A stretch of 14,420 bases of DNA from positions 1-14,420 of the forward strand of contig JAPYWU010000015.1 of NCBI GenBank assembly GCA_028276205.1, written 5' to 3'. A program made the position numbers and the translations under genes. Each line of letters begins with the position of its first letter. Position 1 is the first letter of the stretch. The notes under the pieces were generated by a model that had not been told where the DNA came from, did no database searches, and was given only the letters and a program-made list of their open reading frames with translations. Origin of the DNA: Dictyoglomaceae bacterium. GTDB taxonomy: Bacteria > Dictyoglomota > Dictyoglomia > Dictyoglomales > Dictyoglomaceae. Positions 1-6,883 of this stretch are shown piece by piece.

Positions 1-819
1 AGCTACAAGATCAGCTCCAAAAGGTACTTCAAAAACCTTTGCAAAACCTAACATCTTTAAAAATGAACTTACCCTTCCTGCCACAAAGAGATCTTTTTCC
101 ATTCCAAATTCCTCTTGAATGGCTGTTCTAACAGCAGGTGCTATCATACCAATTACAACTTTATCCTTCTTCTTTAAGGCATTATAAACCTTATCTATAT
201 CGTTTCTTACATAAAGAGCTCCTGTAGGACAATATGCAACACATTGACCACAATAAACACATTCCACATCTGCTAAACTATGTTCAAAGGCTGGAGTAAC
301 TTTTGATGCAAAACCTCTTCCCGCAATATCTATGGCAGCTACTCCCTGAAGTTCTTCACAAACTCTAACACAGTCTCCACAAAGTATACATTTTGTATTA
401 TCTCTTACTACAGGAGAGAGCTTATCTATACCACCATCTTTTCTTACACTATCAAATCTTATTTCTCTTATGCCAAAAGCTTCTGCATATTCTTGAAGCT
501 TACAGCTTCCATTTCTTTCACATGTGGTACAATCTCTATTATGGGATGCCAAAAGAAGTTCTAATATACCTTTTCTTATCTCATATATTTCAGGAGTATT
601 TGTTCTAATTATCATTCCTTCTTCCGGTTTTAAGTTACAAGAAGTAACAATATTTTTTCCATTTACTTCTACTAAGCAAAGTCTGCAGGCTCCATAAATA
701 GATGCTTCTGATAAGTAACATAGATTAGGTATCTCAATTCCTACCTTCTTTAGAGCCTCAAGAAGGTTTCTCTCATTATCTCCTATTATTACTTCTCTTC
801 CATCCACATATATCTTCAT
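1..819 (-). CDS. hydA: [FeFe] hydrogenase catalytic subunit HydA, 3' part cut by window edge
   Basis: This is the H2-producing subunit of the cytoplasmic electron-bifurcating hydrogenase HydABC. The first 273 codons are visible; the gene continues past base 1. In order I see an N-terminal [2Fe-2S] ferredoxin domain (C34, C45, C48, C61), a His-ligated [4Fe-4S] motif (H93, C97, C100, C106), two ferredoxin-type [4Fe-4S] motifs (C144/147/150/154 and C187/190/193/197), and from about residue 222 the start of the H-cluster domain (IAPAVRTAIQEEFGM). The three H-cluster signature loops lie outside the window, so catalytic competence cannot be checked here. The ATG at 819 follows an AAGGAGG site that overlaps the hydB stop codon, with a 14-nt gap between the genes. 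It is the last visible gene of the hydS-phosphatase-hydC-hydB-hydA operon. Family knowledge: HydA takes electrons from NADH via HydBC and from reduced ferredoxin. Confidence 0.95.
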   Translation of the reverse strand, partial: MKIYVDGREVIIGDNERNLLEALKKVGIEIPNLCYLSEASIYGACRLCLVEVNGKNIVTSCNLKPEEGMIIRTNTPEIYEIRKGILELLLASHNRDCTTCERNGSCKLQEYAEAFGIREIRFDSVRKDGGIDKLSPVVRDNTKCILCGDCVRVCEELQGVAAIDIAGRGFASKVTPAFEHSLADVECVYCGQCVAYCPTGALYVRNDIDKVYNALKKKDKVVIGMIAPAVRTAIQEEFGMEKDLFVAGRVSSFLKMLGFAKVFEVPFGADLVA

Positions 820-833
820 AATTATCTGCCTCC

Positions 834-2708
834 TTATCTGATCTCTATAGCTTTAAATTTACATTTTTCAAAGCAAAGTCCACATTTTACACATTTATCT
901 TGATCAATAGTATAAGGCTTTCCTCTCTCTCCAGTGATAGCTCCCTGTGGACAAGATCTGGCACAAAGTCCACAACCCTTACAAAGTTCTGGATTAATAA
1001 CATATTTCTTAAGGGCAGTACACATTCCACTGGGACATATCCCTTCAATGTGGGAAACATATTCATCTCTAAATAACCTCAAAGTACTTAGGATTGGGTT
1101 TGGAGCAGTCTGCCCAAGTCCACATGCAGAGGCTGTCTTTATAAGATTGGCAAGAAATTCTAAATTTTCTAAATCTTGCCATGTTCCCTTTCCTTGAGTA
1201 AACCTTTCAAGTATTCTATATGCTTGCATTAATCCTTCTCTACATGGAATACATTTTCCACAAGATTCTCTCTTTGTAAAATCAAGGAAAAATCTTGCTA
1301 CTTCTACCATACATGCCTTTTTAGAAAGTACCACAATTCCACCAGAACCTACCATAGCACCAGCAGATTTTAAAGAATCATAATCTAAAGGAAGATCTAA
1401 ATAAGCATCTGAAAGACAAGCTCCAGATGGCCCTCCTATTTGTACTGCCTTGAACTCTTCACCATCGGATAATCCTCCACATATATCAAAAAGAATCTGC
1501 CTTAATGTAGTGCCGAATTCCACCTCAATAATACCAGTAAGTTTCACAGGGCCCGTTACAGAGAACATTTTAGTTCCGGGAGAATTAGGCACTCCTCTCT
1601 TTCTGTAATTTTCCACTCCGTCTCTTATAATCTTTGGTACATTAGCATATGTTTCTACATTGTTAATAAGAGTAGGATATCCCCAAAGCCCTGCTTGAGC
1701 GGGATATGGAGGTCTTGGTCTTGGTACTCCTCTTTTTCCTTCGATAGATGCTAATAGAGCTGTCTCTTCTCCACATACAAAAGCTCCAGCCCCTTCTTTT
1801 ATCTCTATATCAAAGGAAAAACCAGTACCAAGAATATTCTCTCCAATTAACCCCAACTTCTTAGCATCCTCTATTGCCTTCCTAAACATAGAAACCGCCA
1901 CTGGGTATTCCGCTCTAATATAGGCATAACCTTTTTGAGCACCTATAGTGTATGCTGCAATAAGCATTCCTTCTAACACTGCATGAGGATCTCTTTCAAG
2001 TAAAGTTCTATTCATGAATGCACCTGGATCTCCCTCATCTCCATTACATACTACAAATTTTTTATCTCCCATACTATTTTTTGTTATTTCCCATTTAATC
2101 CCAGTAGGGAAACCTGCTCCCCCTCTTCCACGAAGACCAGAATCCTTGATCATTTGCACTACTTTATCTGGATTACCTTCTTTTAATACTTTTAAGAAAG
2201 ATAGATATCCACCTCTACCCATATAGTCATTTATGCTATCGCATTCACACTTTCCTATTTCTTCCATAATATAGAATGACTGAGCTTTGAAAAATTTTGC
2301 ATCCTCAAGTCTAAGTACTTTTTCAGAAGTAGCAGGATCGGTAAAAAGAAGTCTTTCAACTGGCCTACCATTTAATATGGTTTCCTCAAATATTTCTTTT
2401 ACATCTTCTGGTGTTACCTTGGAATAAAAATATCCATATGGCATCACAATTACCCAAGGCCCATCAGAACATCTTCCACAACATCCTGTTCTTCTAACAT
2501 AGGATTCATCTTCCTCCAATTTTTGGAGTTTGGCATTAATATTATTCTTTTCAAAAAGTTCTTTTAAAGCAGAGAAAACTTTTAAAGAACCTTTTGCAGC
2601 ACAACCTGTACCCACACATACATACACATTGAGACTTTCTAATCTTTTCTTTCTTTCTACTTTTTGCTGTTCAATATAGTTTAAAGCTTCATCAATTGTC
2701 CTAAGCAT
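834..2708 (-). CDS. hydB: Bifurcating [FeFe] hydrogenase subunit HydB (NuoF-like, FMN/NADH)
   Basis: This 624-residue NuoF-type flavoprotein is the NADH-binding, FMN-carrying subunit of HydABC. Residues 25-115 form a thioredoxin-like [2Fe-2S] domain (C31, C36, C76/C77, C80). The complex I 51-kDa-like core follows, with the FMN/NADH glycine-rich motif GRGGAGFPTG (194-203) and GDEGDPGAF (223-231). A [4Fe-4S] motif uses C483, C486, C489 and C529. The C-terminus has two ferredoxin [4Fe-4S] motifs (C576/579/582/586 and C606/609/612/616). H553, C558 and C563 sit between these and could be a metal site, as I recall for the T. maritima enzyme. The ferredoxin tail and thioredoxin-like head separate HydB from respiratory NuoF. 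The start codon overlaps the end of hydC by 8 nt, which suggests translational coupling. No damage was seen. Confidence 0.95.
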   Translation of the reverse strand: MLRTIDEALNYIEQQKVERKKRLESLNVYVCVGTGCAAKGSLKVFSALKELFEKNNINAKLQKLEEDESYVRRTGCCGRCSDGPWVIVMPYGYFYSKVTPEDVKEIFEETILNGRPVERLLFTDPATSEKVLRLEDAKFFKAQSFYIMEEIGKCECDSINDYMGRGGYLSFLKVLKEGNPDKVVQMIKDSGLRGRGGAGFPTGIKWEITKNSMGDKKFVVCNGDEGDPGAFMNRTLLERDPHAVLEGMLIAAYTIGAQKGYAYIRAEYPVAVSMFRKAIEDAKKLGLIGENILGTGFSFDIEIKEGAGAFVCGEETALLASIEGKRGVPRPRPPYPAQAGLWGYPTLINNVETYANVPKIIRDGVENYRKRGVPNSPGTKMFSVTGPVKLTGIIEVEFGTTLRQILFDICGGLSDGEEFKAVQIGGPSGACLSDAYLDLPLDYDSLKSAGAMVGSGGIVVLSKKACMVEVARFFLDFTKRESCGKCIPCREGLMQAYRILERFTQGKGTWQDLENLEFLANLIKTASACGLGQTAPNPILSTLRLFRDEYVSHIEGICPSGMCTALKKYVINPELCKGCGLCARSCPQGAITGERGKPYTIDQDKCVKCGLCFEKCKFKAIEIR

Positions 2709-3186
2709 TTTCCCTCTCCCTTTCTTTTAAATTTCTTATTATCTCTTTAACTTTTTCAGGGGAAAGATTTCCAAAAACTTCTTCATTAATAACCATGACA
2801 GGAGCAAGAGCACATGCACCTAAGCATCCTACCTGATCAAGACTAAACAAAAGATCTTCTGTAACTTCTCCAGGCCCTATACCTATCTCTTGTTTTATTG
2901 CTTCTATCAATGGGGTGGAACCTGCCATATGACATGCTGTACCATCACACACTAAGATGGTATATTTACCTTTTGGTTTTAAGGAGAATTGGGAATAAAA
3001 AGTAGCAACACCATATATTTTTGCAGGTGGTATATCAAGGGCTACTCCAATATAATTGACTATATCCTCTGGTATATATCTGTATTCTTTTTGTACATCT
3101 AAAAGAATTTTTATAAGATTGTCTTTACGATACTCATGCTTTTTAAGTATTTCCTCTACCTTTGCAAAATTTCTTTTTAGTTTCAT
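2701..3186 (-). CDS. hydC: Bifurcating [FeFe] hydrogenase subunit HydC (NuoE-like, [2Fe-2S])
   Basis: This 161-residue NuoE/24-kDa-type protein is the small [2Fe-2S] subunit of HydABC, which relays electrons between the HydB flavin and HydA. The N-terminal half is a helical bundle (about 1-70, ending in the family motif YGVATFYSQF). The C-terminal half is a thioredoxin-like fold with the four cluster cysteines C80, C85, C121 and C125 (CDGTAC and CLGAC). Length and motifs are typical of the family. The ATG at 3186 follows a TAGGAGGG ribosome site that lies in the 14-nt gap after the phosphatase gene. The 3' end overlaps hydB by 8 nt. Its position between a phosphatase and hydB is the usual hydCBA gene order with a regulatory module placed upstream. 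Confidence 0.95.
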   Translation of the reverse strand: MKLKRNFAKVEEILKKHEYRKDNLIKILLDVQKEYRYIPEDIVNYIGVALDIPPAKIYGVATFYSQFSLKPKGKYTILVCDGTACHMAGSTPLIEAIKQEIGIGPGEVTEDLLFSLDQVGCLGACALAPVMVINEEVFGNLSPEKVKEIIRNLKERERENA

Positions 3187-3200
3187 AAAAACCCTCCTAA

Positions 3201-4340
3201 TTAGTAGTATTCAATACTTATAATCTTTCCTTTGCTTTGCAAAATTCCTGCTATATCTTGAACAACTCTAACTTTTAATGATAAGTCATAGCTAAATAAA
3301 GGATTTTGATAAGCAGGATTTATAGCTCCTCCCACTAAAAAATGTACACTATCAGCTTTTTCTAATAAATCTAAAATTAGACTGGCACCATAGCCTACAT
3401 ATCTAATCTGTCCCGATAGATATCTAAAAACTTGCGTCAAAGTAATAATACCCTCTGTAACAAGATCAACCCCTTCCATATAACCTATAGGAGGAGAATT
3501 CTCAGATATGGTTTTTAAATCCAGTTTCACCTCCTTACCAGTAATTTTGCTAACCACTTGAGCAGTAGTACCTCCACATATAATCTTCTTTCCTTGTAAG
3601 CTTAAAAATCTTTCTACTACCTCTTTATCACGATTAGGGTTAGATGGAGGACCCACCATAATATTTACTTTATTAAATACTCTAAAATGTAAGGCTGACA
3701 CTAAAGCATCATCACCCTTTATTCCTTTATCTAATCTCTTGGCTTTATCTATAAGATGATCAACTATTTCTTTGGGAGACAATTTATAGTGCATCAGATT
3801 TAAGATTTCCCGCTTTATATTTTCAATTCCAAAACCTAAAGGATATAATTTGGTACCTAATCCAGCCTGTGAAACACCATCTGTCATAATAAATAGGACA
3901 TCTCCCTCTTGCGGATGAAGGATACTTTCAAATATTTCTCTTCCCTCAATCAAAACCTTCTTTTTAGAAAGCTCAAAGAAAATACCATTTCTAACAAAAA
4001 GTACCACAGGAAATTCATATTCAGCTATATAGAGTTGATTAGTATCAGCTCTATACAATACACTGCAAAAATTGGCATAGCTTATTCCTCTGACTTTACA
4101 TTTGGGAAGTGTTGCCAAAATACTTCTCATAACATCTTCCAATCCCATGTCATTAAAAAGCATAGTTGTAGCCATTGAAGCAGTTAATGTAGAAAGAATA
4201 CTTGCCTTTATTCCACTACCAAGACCATCAGAAACAGTAACAGCTACCCTATCCTCACCTTTTTTTATTTTTATAGTGTCCCCACAAACCTCTTCTCCTT
4301 CTTTATTTTTAAAGGCATAAGAAATATCACAGGTCAGCAT
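3201..4340 (-). CDS. PP2C/SpoIIE-type serine phosphatase with unknown C-terminal domain, hydrogenase operon
   Basis: Residues 1-220 are a PPM/SpoIIE-like metal-dependent Ser/Thr phosphatase domain. The Asp motifs are D21 (CGDT), D38 in VSDGLGSG, D154 in MTDGVSQAG, and G209-D210-D211 in GDDALVSAL, so the two-metal site looks intact. Residues about 222-379 form a second domain that I cannot name. It carries KIICGGTTAQVV (252-263), PPIGYMEGVDLVTEGI (283-298) and VGGAINPAY (336-344). There is no signal peptide or membrane segment, so it should be cytoplasmic. The start overlaps the hydS stop by 14 nt, implying coupled expression. SpoIIE-type phosphatases usually dephosphorylate anti-sigma-antagonist or similar phosphoproteins. 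Here, next to a sensory hydrogenase, the substrate is unknown. The phosphatase call is firm; the role as output of HydS is inference. Confidence 0.88.
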   Translation of the reverse strand: MLTCDISYAFKNKEGEEVCGDTIKIKKGEDRVAVTVSDGLGSGIKASILSTLTASMATTMLFNDMGLEDVMRSILATLPKCKVRGISYANFCSVLYRADTNQLYIAEYEFPVVLFVRNGIFFELSKKKVLIEGREIFESILHPQEGDVLFIMTDGVSQAGLGTKLYPLGFGIENIKREILNLMHYKLSPKEIVDHLIDKAKRLDKGIKGDDALVSALHFRVFNKVNIMVGPPSNPNRDKEVVERFLSLQGKKIICGGTTAQVVSKITGKEVKLDLKTISENSPPIGYMEGVDLVTEGIITLTQVFRYLSGQIRYVGYGASLILDLLEKADSVHFLVGGAINPAYQNPLFSYDLSLKVRVVQDIAGILQSKGKIISIEYY

Positions 4341-5961
4341 TTTCTTTCTTCAAAAACTCCTTAAATTTAGCAAAATAACTTTTAGTTTCTGCTATAGATT
4401 CACCAAGAAGACTGGCAATTTCTTGGGCAAGAAGCATTTGCCTGTTAATTACTTCTTCGATTTTTTCCATACTTTCTTTTCTAAGAAGGTTTAATTCTTC
4501 TTCCTTTTCCTTTTCACCTGTAATATCAATAAGTAAAGCTACCTTTCCTGATTGATCAGGAAGGGCAAAAGTTTTTATAAAGAAAATATATCTCTTATCG
4601 TCAATTGATATTTCTAATGGATTTTTACCTGATTCAATCTCCTCAATGATATAATCTAAAAGAGGTGATTTATCCTCAAAGAATTTTTCCCCGAAGGGAT
4701 TTAGATAAAGTAAATTGTTATCCTTATAAATAATTACAATACTTGGAAAATTTTCTATAATGGCATTACTTACAGAGCTTACTTTATCTAAAAGGTAAGT
4801 AATGCACATCTCCTTTTCTGCTTTCCCCAAAATAACTGCTATTGCCTTATCTCTACATGTAGCATATCCACAAGCCCCACAATTAAGTTCCTTCTTAGGA
4901 TTATCCTTTCCCATCTCTCTTAAAACTGCCTTTATCTTTTCCTCAGGAATATCTATAACCTTCTTTTGAGGTTCAAACCTTCTTCTTATATTTAGGTCTA
5001 CATTTTCACAATTGATTACTTCTCCCTCTAAGCTTTTCATTCTCTCAGTATAAGATATGATCCTTCTCCTCTTTTCCAAAAGAGTTAGATCTTTCCTAAT
5101 AGCAGGTCCATTTATACATCCCCCAAAACAAGCTGATGCTTCTATAAAAAATCCTTCTCCATAAGTATGAATGTTCTCAAAAATCTTAATAATGTTATCT
5201 ACTCCTTCAACCACTAAATGATTCTCCCAATTACCATCAAGAGTTGAATTAATACCTCCACTTATTGGATATATTCGGGCTCTTTTAGGAAATGGTGCAT
5301 TGGGAAAAGATTCTTCAAAGGAATCTACATCAATATTATTTTTCTTGATAAAATTATCTAATTCCTCAAAGGTTAGTATAAGATCCACATAATTTTCTCC
5401 ATCTTTCTTTTTTGCTACACAAGGCCCCAAATATATTACAGGAAAATCACCAAAATACTTTTTCATATATAGAGCATGTACATTCATGGGAGATAAAAAG
5501 GGTAAAAGATAAGGTATAACCTCAGGATAATATTTCTCTACCAATTCATATACTACAGGACAAGCTGTACTTATAGAAGTTTTACCTTTTCTTAAATTGA
5601 CATAGTTTTTATAGTGAAAGGAAACTATATCTGCTCCTAAGGAAGTCTCCTGTATATATGTTGCCCCTAATTTTCTTAAAAGGGTAATAACTTTAAATGG
5701 TTGGTCAAAATGGGCAAAGAAGGATGGAGCTATAGATACAAGGAAAGGTCTGTCAATATATTTTGAAAAATCTTCTATATCAGTTCTATATACCCTTGCA
5801 TGCTGTGGACAAATTTCAATACATGTACCACAGTATACGCAATCATCATCTATAACTGATGATTTACCTTTATTAAACCTTATGGCTTTTACAGGACAAT
5901 TTCTAAGGCATTTATAACAATATTGACAATTAATCTCTTGTGTTATGATAAGCTTATCCAT
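4327..5961 (-). CDS. hydS: Sensory-type [FeFe] hydrogenase HydS: ferredoxin, H-cluster domain, 4Fe-4S, PAS
   Basis: This 544-residue protein has two [4Fe-4S] ferredoxin motifs (C12/15/18/22 and C41/44/47/51). An H-cluster domain (about 75-315) keeps all four cluster cysteines: C134 (TACP), C181 (GPCVAKK), and C278 and C282 (ACFGGC). A further four-Cys motif C361/364/369/386 follows, then a PAS domain (about 390-480) and a C-terminal helical, probably coiled-coil region. Compared with catalytic enzymes (TSCCP, MPCTAKK, MACPGGC), the proton-relay Cys is Ala133, and the Met residues near the H-cluster are Gly179 and Ser276. This is the pattern of putative sensory (HydS, group C) hydrogenases, which are expected to turn over poorly and report H2 or redox state. 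No kinase or DNA-binding domain is fused; the next gene encodes a phosphatase. The ATG at 5961 has a GGAG site 8-9 nt upstream. It is the first gene of the operon. Confidence 0.9.
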   Translation of the reverse strand: MDKLIITQEINCQYCYKCLRNCPVKAIRFNKGKSSVIDDDCVYCGTCIEICPQHARVYRTDIEDFSKYIDRPFLVSIAPSFFAHFDQPFKVITLLRKLGATYIQETSLGADIVSFHYKNYVNLRKGKTSISTACPVVYELVEKYYPEVIPYLLPFLSPMNVHALYMKKYFGDFPVIYLGPCVAKKKDGENYVDLILTFEELDNFIKKNNIDVDSFEESFPNAPFPKRARIYPISGGINSTLDGNWENHLVVEGVDNIIKIFENIHTYGEGFFIEASACFGGCINGPAIRKDLTLLEKRRRIISYTERMKSLEGEVINCENVDLNIRRRFEPQKKVIDIPEEKIKAVLREMGKDNPKKELNCGACGYATCRDKAIAVILGKAEKEMCITYLLDKVSSVSNAIIENFPSIVIIYKDNNLLYLNPFGEKFFEDKSPLLDYIIEEIESGKNPLEISIDDKRYIFFIKTFALPDQSGKVALLIDITGEKEKEEELNLLRKESMEKIEEVINRQMLLAQEIASLLGESIAETKSYFAKFKEFLKKENADL

Positions 5962-5975
5962 ATTCTACTCCTATA

Positions 5976-5993
5976 TTGTTCTTTTTTTAACGT
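5976..5993. promoter_or_regulatory. Possible Rex-like operator in hydS leader
   Basis: On the plus strand the half-sites TTGTT and TTAAC are arranged as in the Rex consensus TTGTTAA-N4-TTAACAA, with 10 of 14 defined positions matching. It lies between the predicted hydS transcription start (about 6004) and the ribosome site, where a redox (NADH/NAD) repressor could block transcription. Rex controls hydrogenase genes in many anaerobes. In such AT-rich sequence a 10/14 match is weak evidence. Confidence 0.25.
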
Positions 5994-6010
5994 TATCTTT
6001 TTCACGATAC

Positions 6011-6039
6011 ATTTTATAAAGTTCAAAAATCCATGTCAA
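6011..6039 (-). promoter_or_regulatory. Promoter of the hydS-phosphatase-hydCBA operon
   Basis: Reading the minus strand, a perfect -35 TTGACA (6039-6034) is followed after exactly 17 nt by -10 TAAAAT (6016-6011, 5/6 match). The region upstream of the -35 is almost pure A/T and could act as an UP element. The predicted transcription start is near 6004, giving a leader of about 42 nt. No other credible promoter or terminator is visible inside the operon down to base 1. Confidence 0.75.
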
Positions 6040-6116
6040 ATTAAAAAAATATTAAGAGCTTTTAATTGTTATTAGTTACACTTTAAATTTTTCAAATAAC
6101 TTAATTAATAAACAGC

Positions 6117-6145
6117 TTGATAGAAGAAGAGAAAAGTATTATACT
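6117..6145 (+). promoter_or_regulatory. Promoter of the CBM lipoprotein gene
   Basis: -35 TTGATA (6117-6122, 5/6) and -10 TATACT (6140-6145, 5/6) are separated by 17 nt. The predicted transcription start is about 6152, so the gene has an unusually long leader of about 105 nt. It is back to back with the hydS operon promoter, the two -35 elements being about 77 bp apart. Confidence 0.7.
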
Positions 6146-6151
6146 ATTTAC

Positions 6152-6256
6152 AAATCAAAGGGTAAAAAGGAAAGGGAGGTGTTAAAGTAAAGAGGAATTT
6201 TTATTTTTTAAAATTCTTTTGTAACCTTTTACATTTTTTAAAAGGGGGTTTATATT
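6152..6256 (+). promoter_or_regulatory. Structured 5' leader of the lipoprotein mRNA with orphan Shine-Dalgarno
   Basis: Three elements are visible. (1) A near-ideal SD, AAAGGGAGGTG at 6171-6181, has no ATG, GTG or TTG at usable distance downstream. (2) An A/U-rich hairpin has arms 6191-6201 and 6210-6220 (11 pairs including G-U) and an 8-nt loop. (3) CCTTTT (6225-6230) can pair with AAAAGG (6240-6245), which overlaps the true SD (AAAAGGGGG, 6240-6248), or alternatively with GTAAAAAGG (6162-6170). These may affect mRNA stability or translation. No known riboswitch class was recognised. Confidence 0.4.
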
Positions 6257-6844
6257 ATGAAAAAATTTTATGCATTATTGCTGATCCTAATCTTTACTTT
6301 ATTTGTTGCTGGCTGTGCAGGTGCTCCAACAACATCAAAAGAGACTCAACAAGCAGTTACTGAAGTAAAAACTCCAGAAGGTACCGCAAAAGTTGTAAAT
6401 GTAACAAAATTAGGCGTATTTGATGAACCTATCACATTTTCTACACCATCTAATTGGTATCTTGTGGCACAAGGAACAGCAGAGTTAGAAGAATATGGCG
6501 CTAAAAATGGAGTATTCTATGTAAAGATTAAGAATCCTGGCGATGCTTTCTGGCATATACAATTTGGAACTCATGTACCCCTTTCTGCTAATAAGAAGTA
6601 TAAACTTAGTTTTGAGGCAAAAGCTGATGCCCCAAGAGATTTACAAGTAAGAGCTATTCAAGATCAAACTTGGGAAATAGTAGAGCAAAAAGTTTTTGAT
6701 CTTACTACTGAGATGCAAAAATTTGAATGGGAATTTACACCTAAGAAAGATGCCCATATAATTGTTTTTGACATGGGAAAGATAAGTGAAAAAAGTATTG
6801 CAACTACAATTTATCTTGACAATGTAGAGTTAGAAGAAAATTAA
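6257..6844 (+). CDS. Surface lipoprotein consisting of a CBM4/9-like carbohydrate-binding module
   Basis: This 195-residue protein has a lipoprotein signal peptide: MKK, a hydrophobic stretch, then the lipobox VAGC with the lipidated Cys at 20. A short linker rich in Thr, Lys and Glu (21-45) follows. The remainder (about 46-195) resembles a CBM_4_9 galactose-binding-like beta sandwich: AFWHIQFGTHVPLSANKKYK (97-116), then LSFEAKADAPRDLQVRA (117-133), and a terminal TIYLDNVELEE strand. Candidate sugar-stacking aromatics are W67, W99 and W139. There is no enzyme domain, so it is not a truncated glycosidase that I can recognise. It probably acts outside the cytoplasmic membrane as a tethered polysaccharide- or oligosaccharide-binding protein; the ligand is unknown. 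It has its own promoter and terminator and is monocistronic. The domain call rests on motif recognition only. Confidence 0.8.
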   Translation: MKKFYALLLILIFTLFVAGCAGAPTTSKETQQAVTEVKTPEGTAKVVNVTKLGVFDEPITFSTPSNWYLVAQGTAELEEYGAKNGVFYVKIKNPGDAFWHIQFGTHVPLSANKKYKLSFEAKADAPRDLQVRAIQDQTWEIVEQKVFDLTTEMQKFEWEFTPKKDAHIIVFDMGKISEKSIATTIYLDNVELEEN

Positions 6845-6851
6845 AAATAAA

Positions 6852-6880
6852 ATGGGGAGGGAATTAGCTTCCCTCCCCAT
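6852..6880. terminator. Bidirectional rho-independent terminator
   Basis: A perfect 12-bp inverted repeat (6852-6863 with 6869-6880; ATGGGGAGGGAA and its complement) has a 5-nt loop TTAGC. It is followed by CTTTTAT on the plus strand and by ATTTTATTTTTAA on the minus strand. It sits 7 nt after the lipoprotein stop and 3 nt after the convergent yghZ stop, so it should end both transcripts. The U-tract is better on the minus strand. Confidence 0.92.
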
Positions 6881-6883
6881 CTT

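Noticed and set aside
393..608. Plus-strand ORF of 71 codons
   Set aside because: It lies antisense to the ferredoxin region of hydA, has no ribosome site and has a Leu/Tyr/His-rich composition typical of antisense AT-rich DNA.
934..1197. Plus-strand ORF of 87 codons
   Set aside because: Antisense shadow of the Cys-rich end of hydB; no ribosome site and no family resemblance.
2701..2708. Frameshift between hydC and hydB
   Set aside because: Both proteins have complete family-typical ends; the 8-nt overlap is ordinary operon packing.
3909..4320. Two overlapping plus-strand ORFs
   Set aside because: Both lie antisense to the conserved phosphatase domain and have no start signals.
5985..5996. 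Short palindrome TAACGTTA in the hydS leader
   Set aside because: Only 8 bp and partly inside the Rex-like site; too short to call a separate operator.
6066..6083. Second Rex-like sequence upstream of the hydS promoter
   Set aside because: About 9 of 14 positions match and the right half-site is broken; expected by chance in this AT-rich stretch.
6191..6220. Transcription attenuator in the lipoprotein leader
   Set aside because: The hairpin is A/U-rich with several G-U pairs and no U-run directly follows, so it does not look like a terminator.
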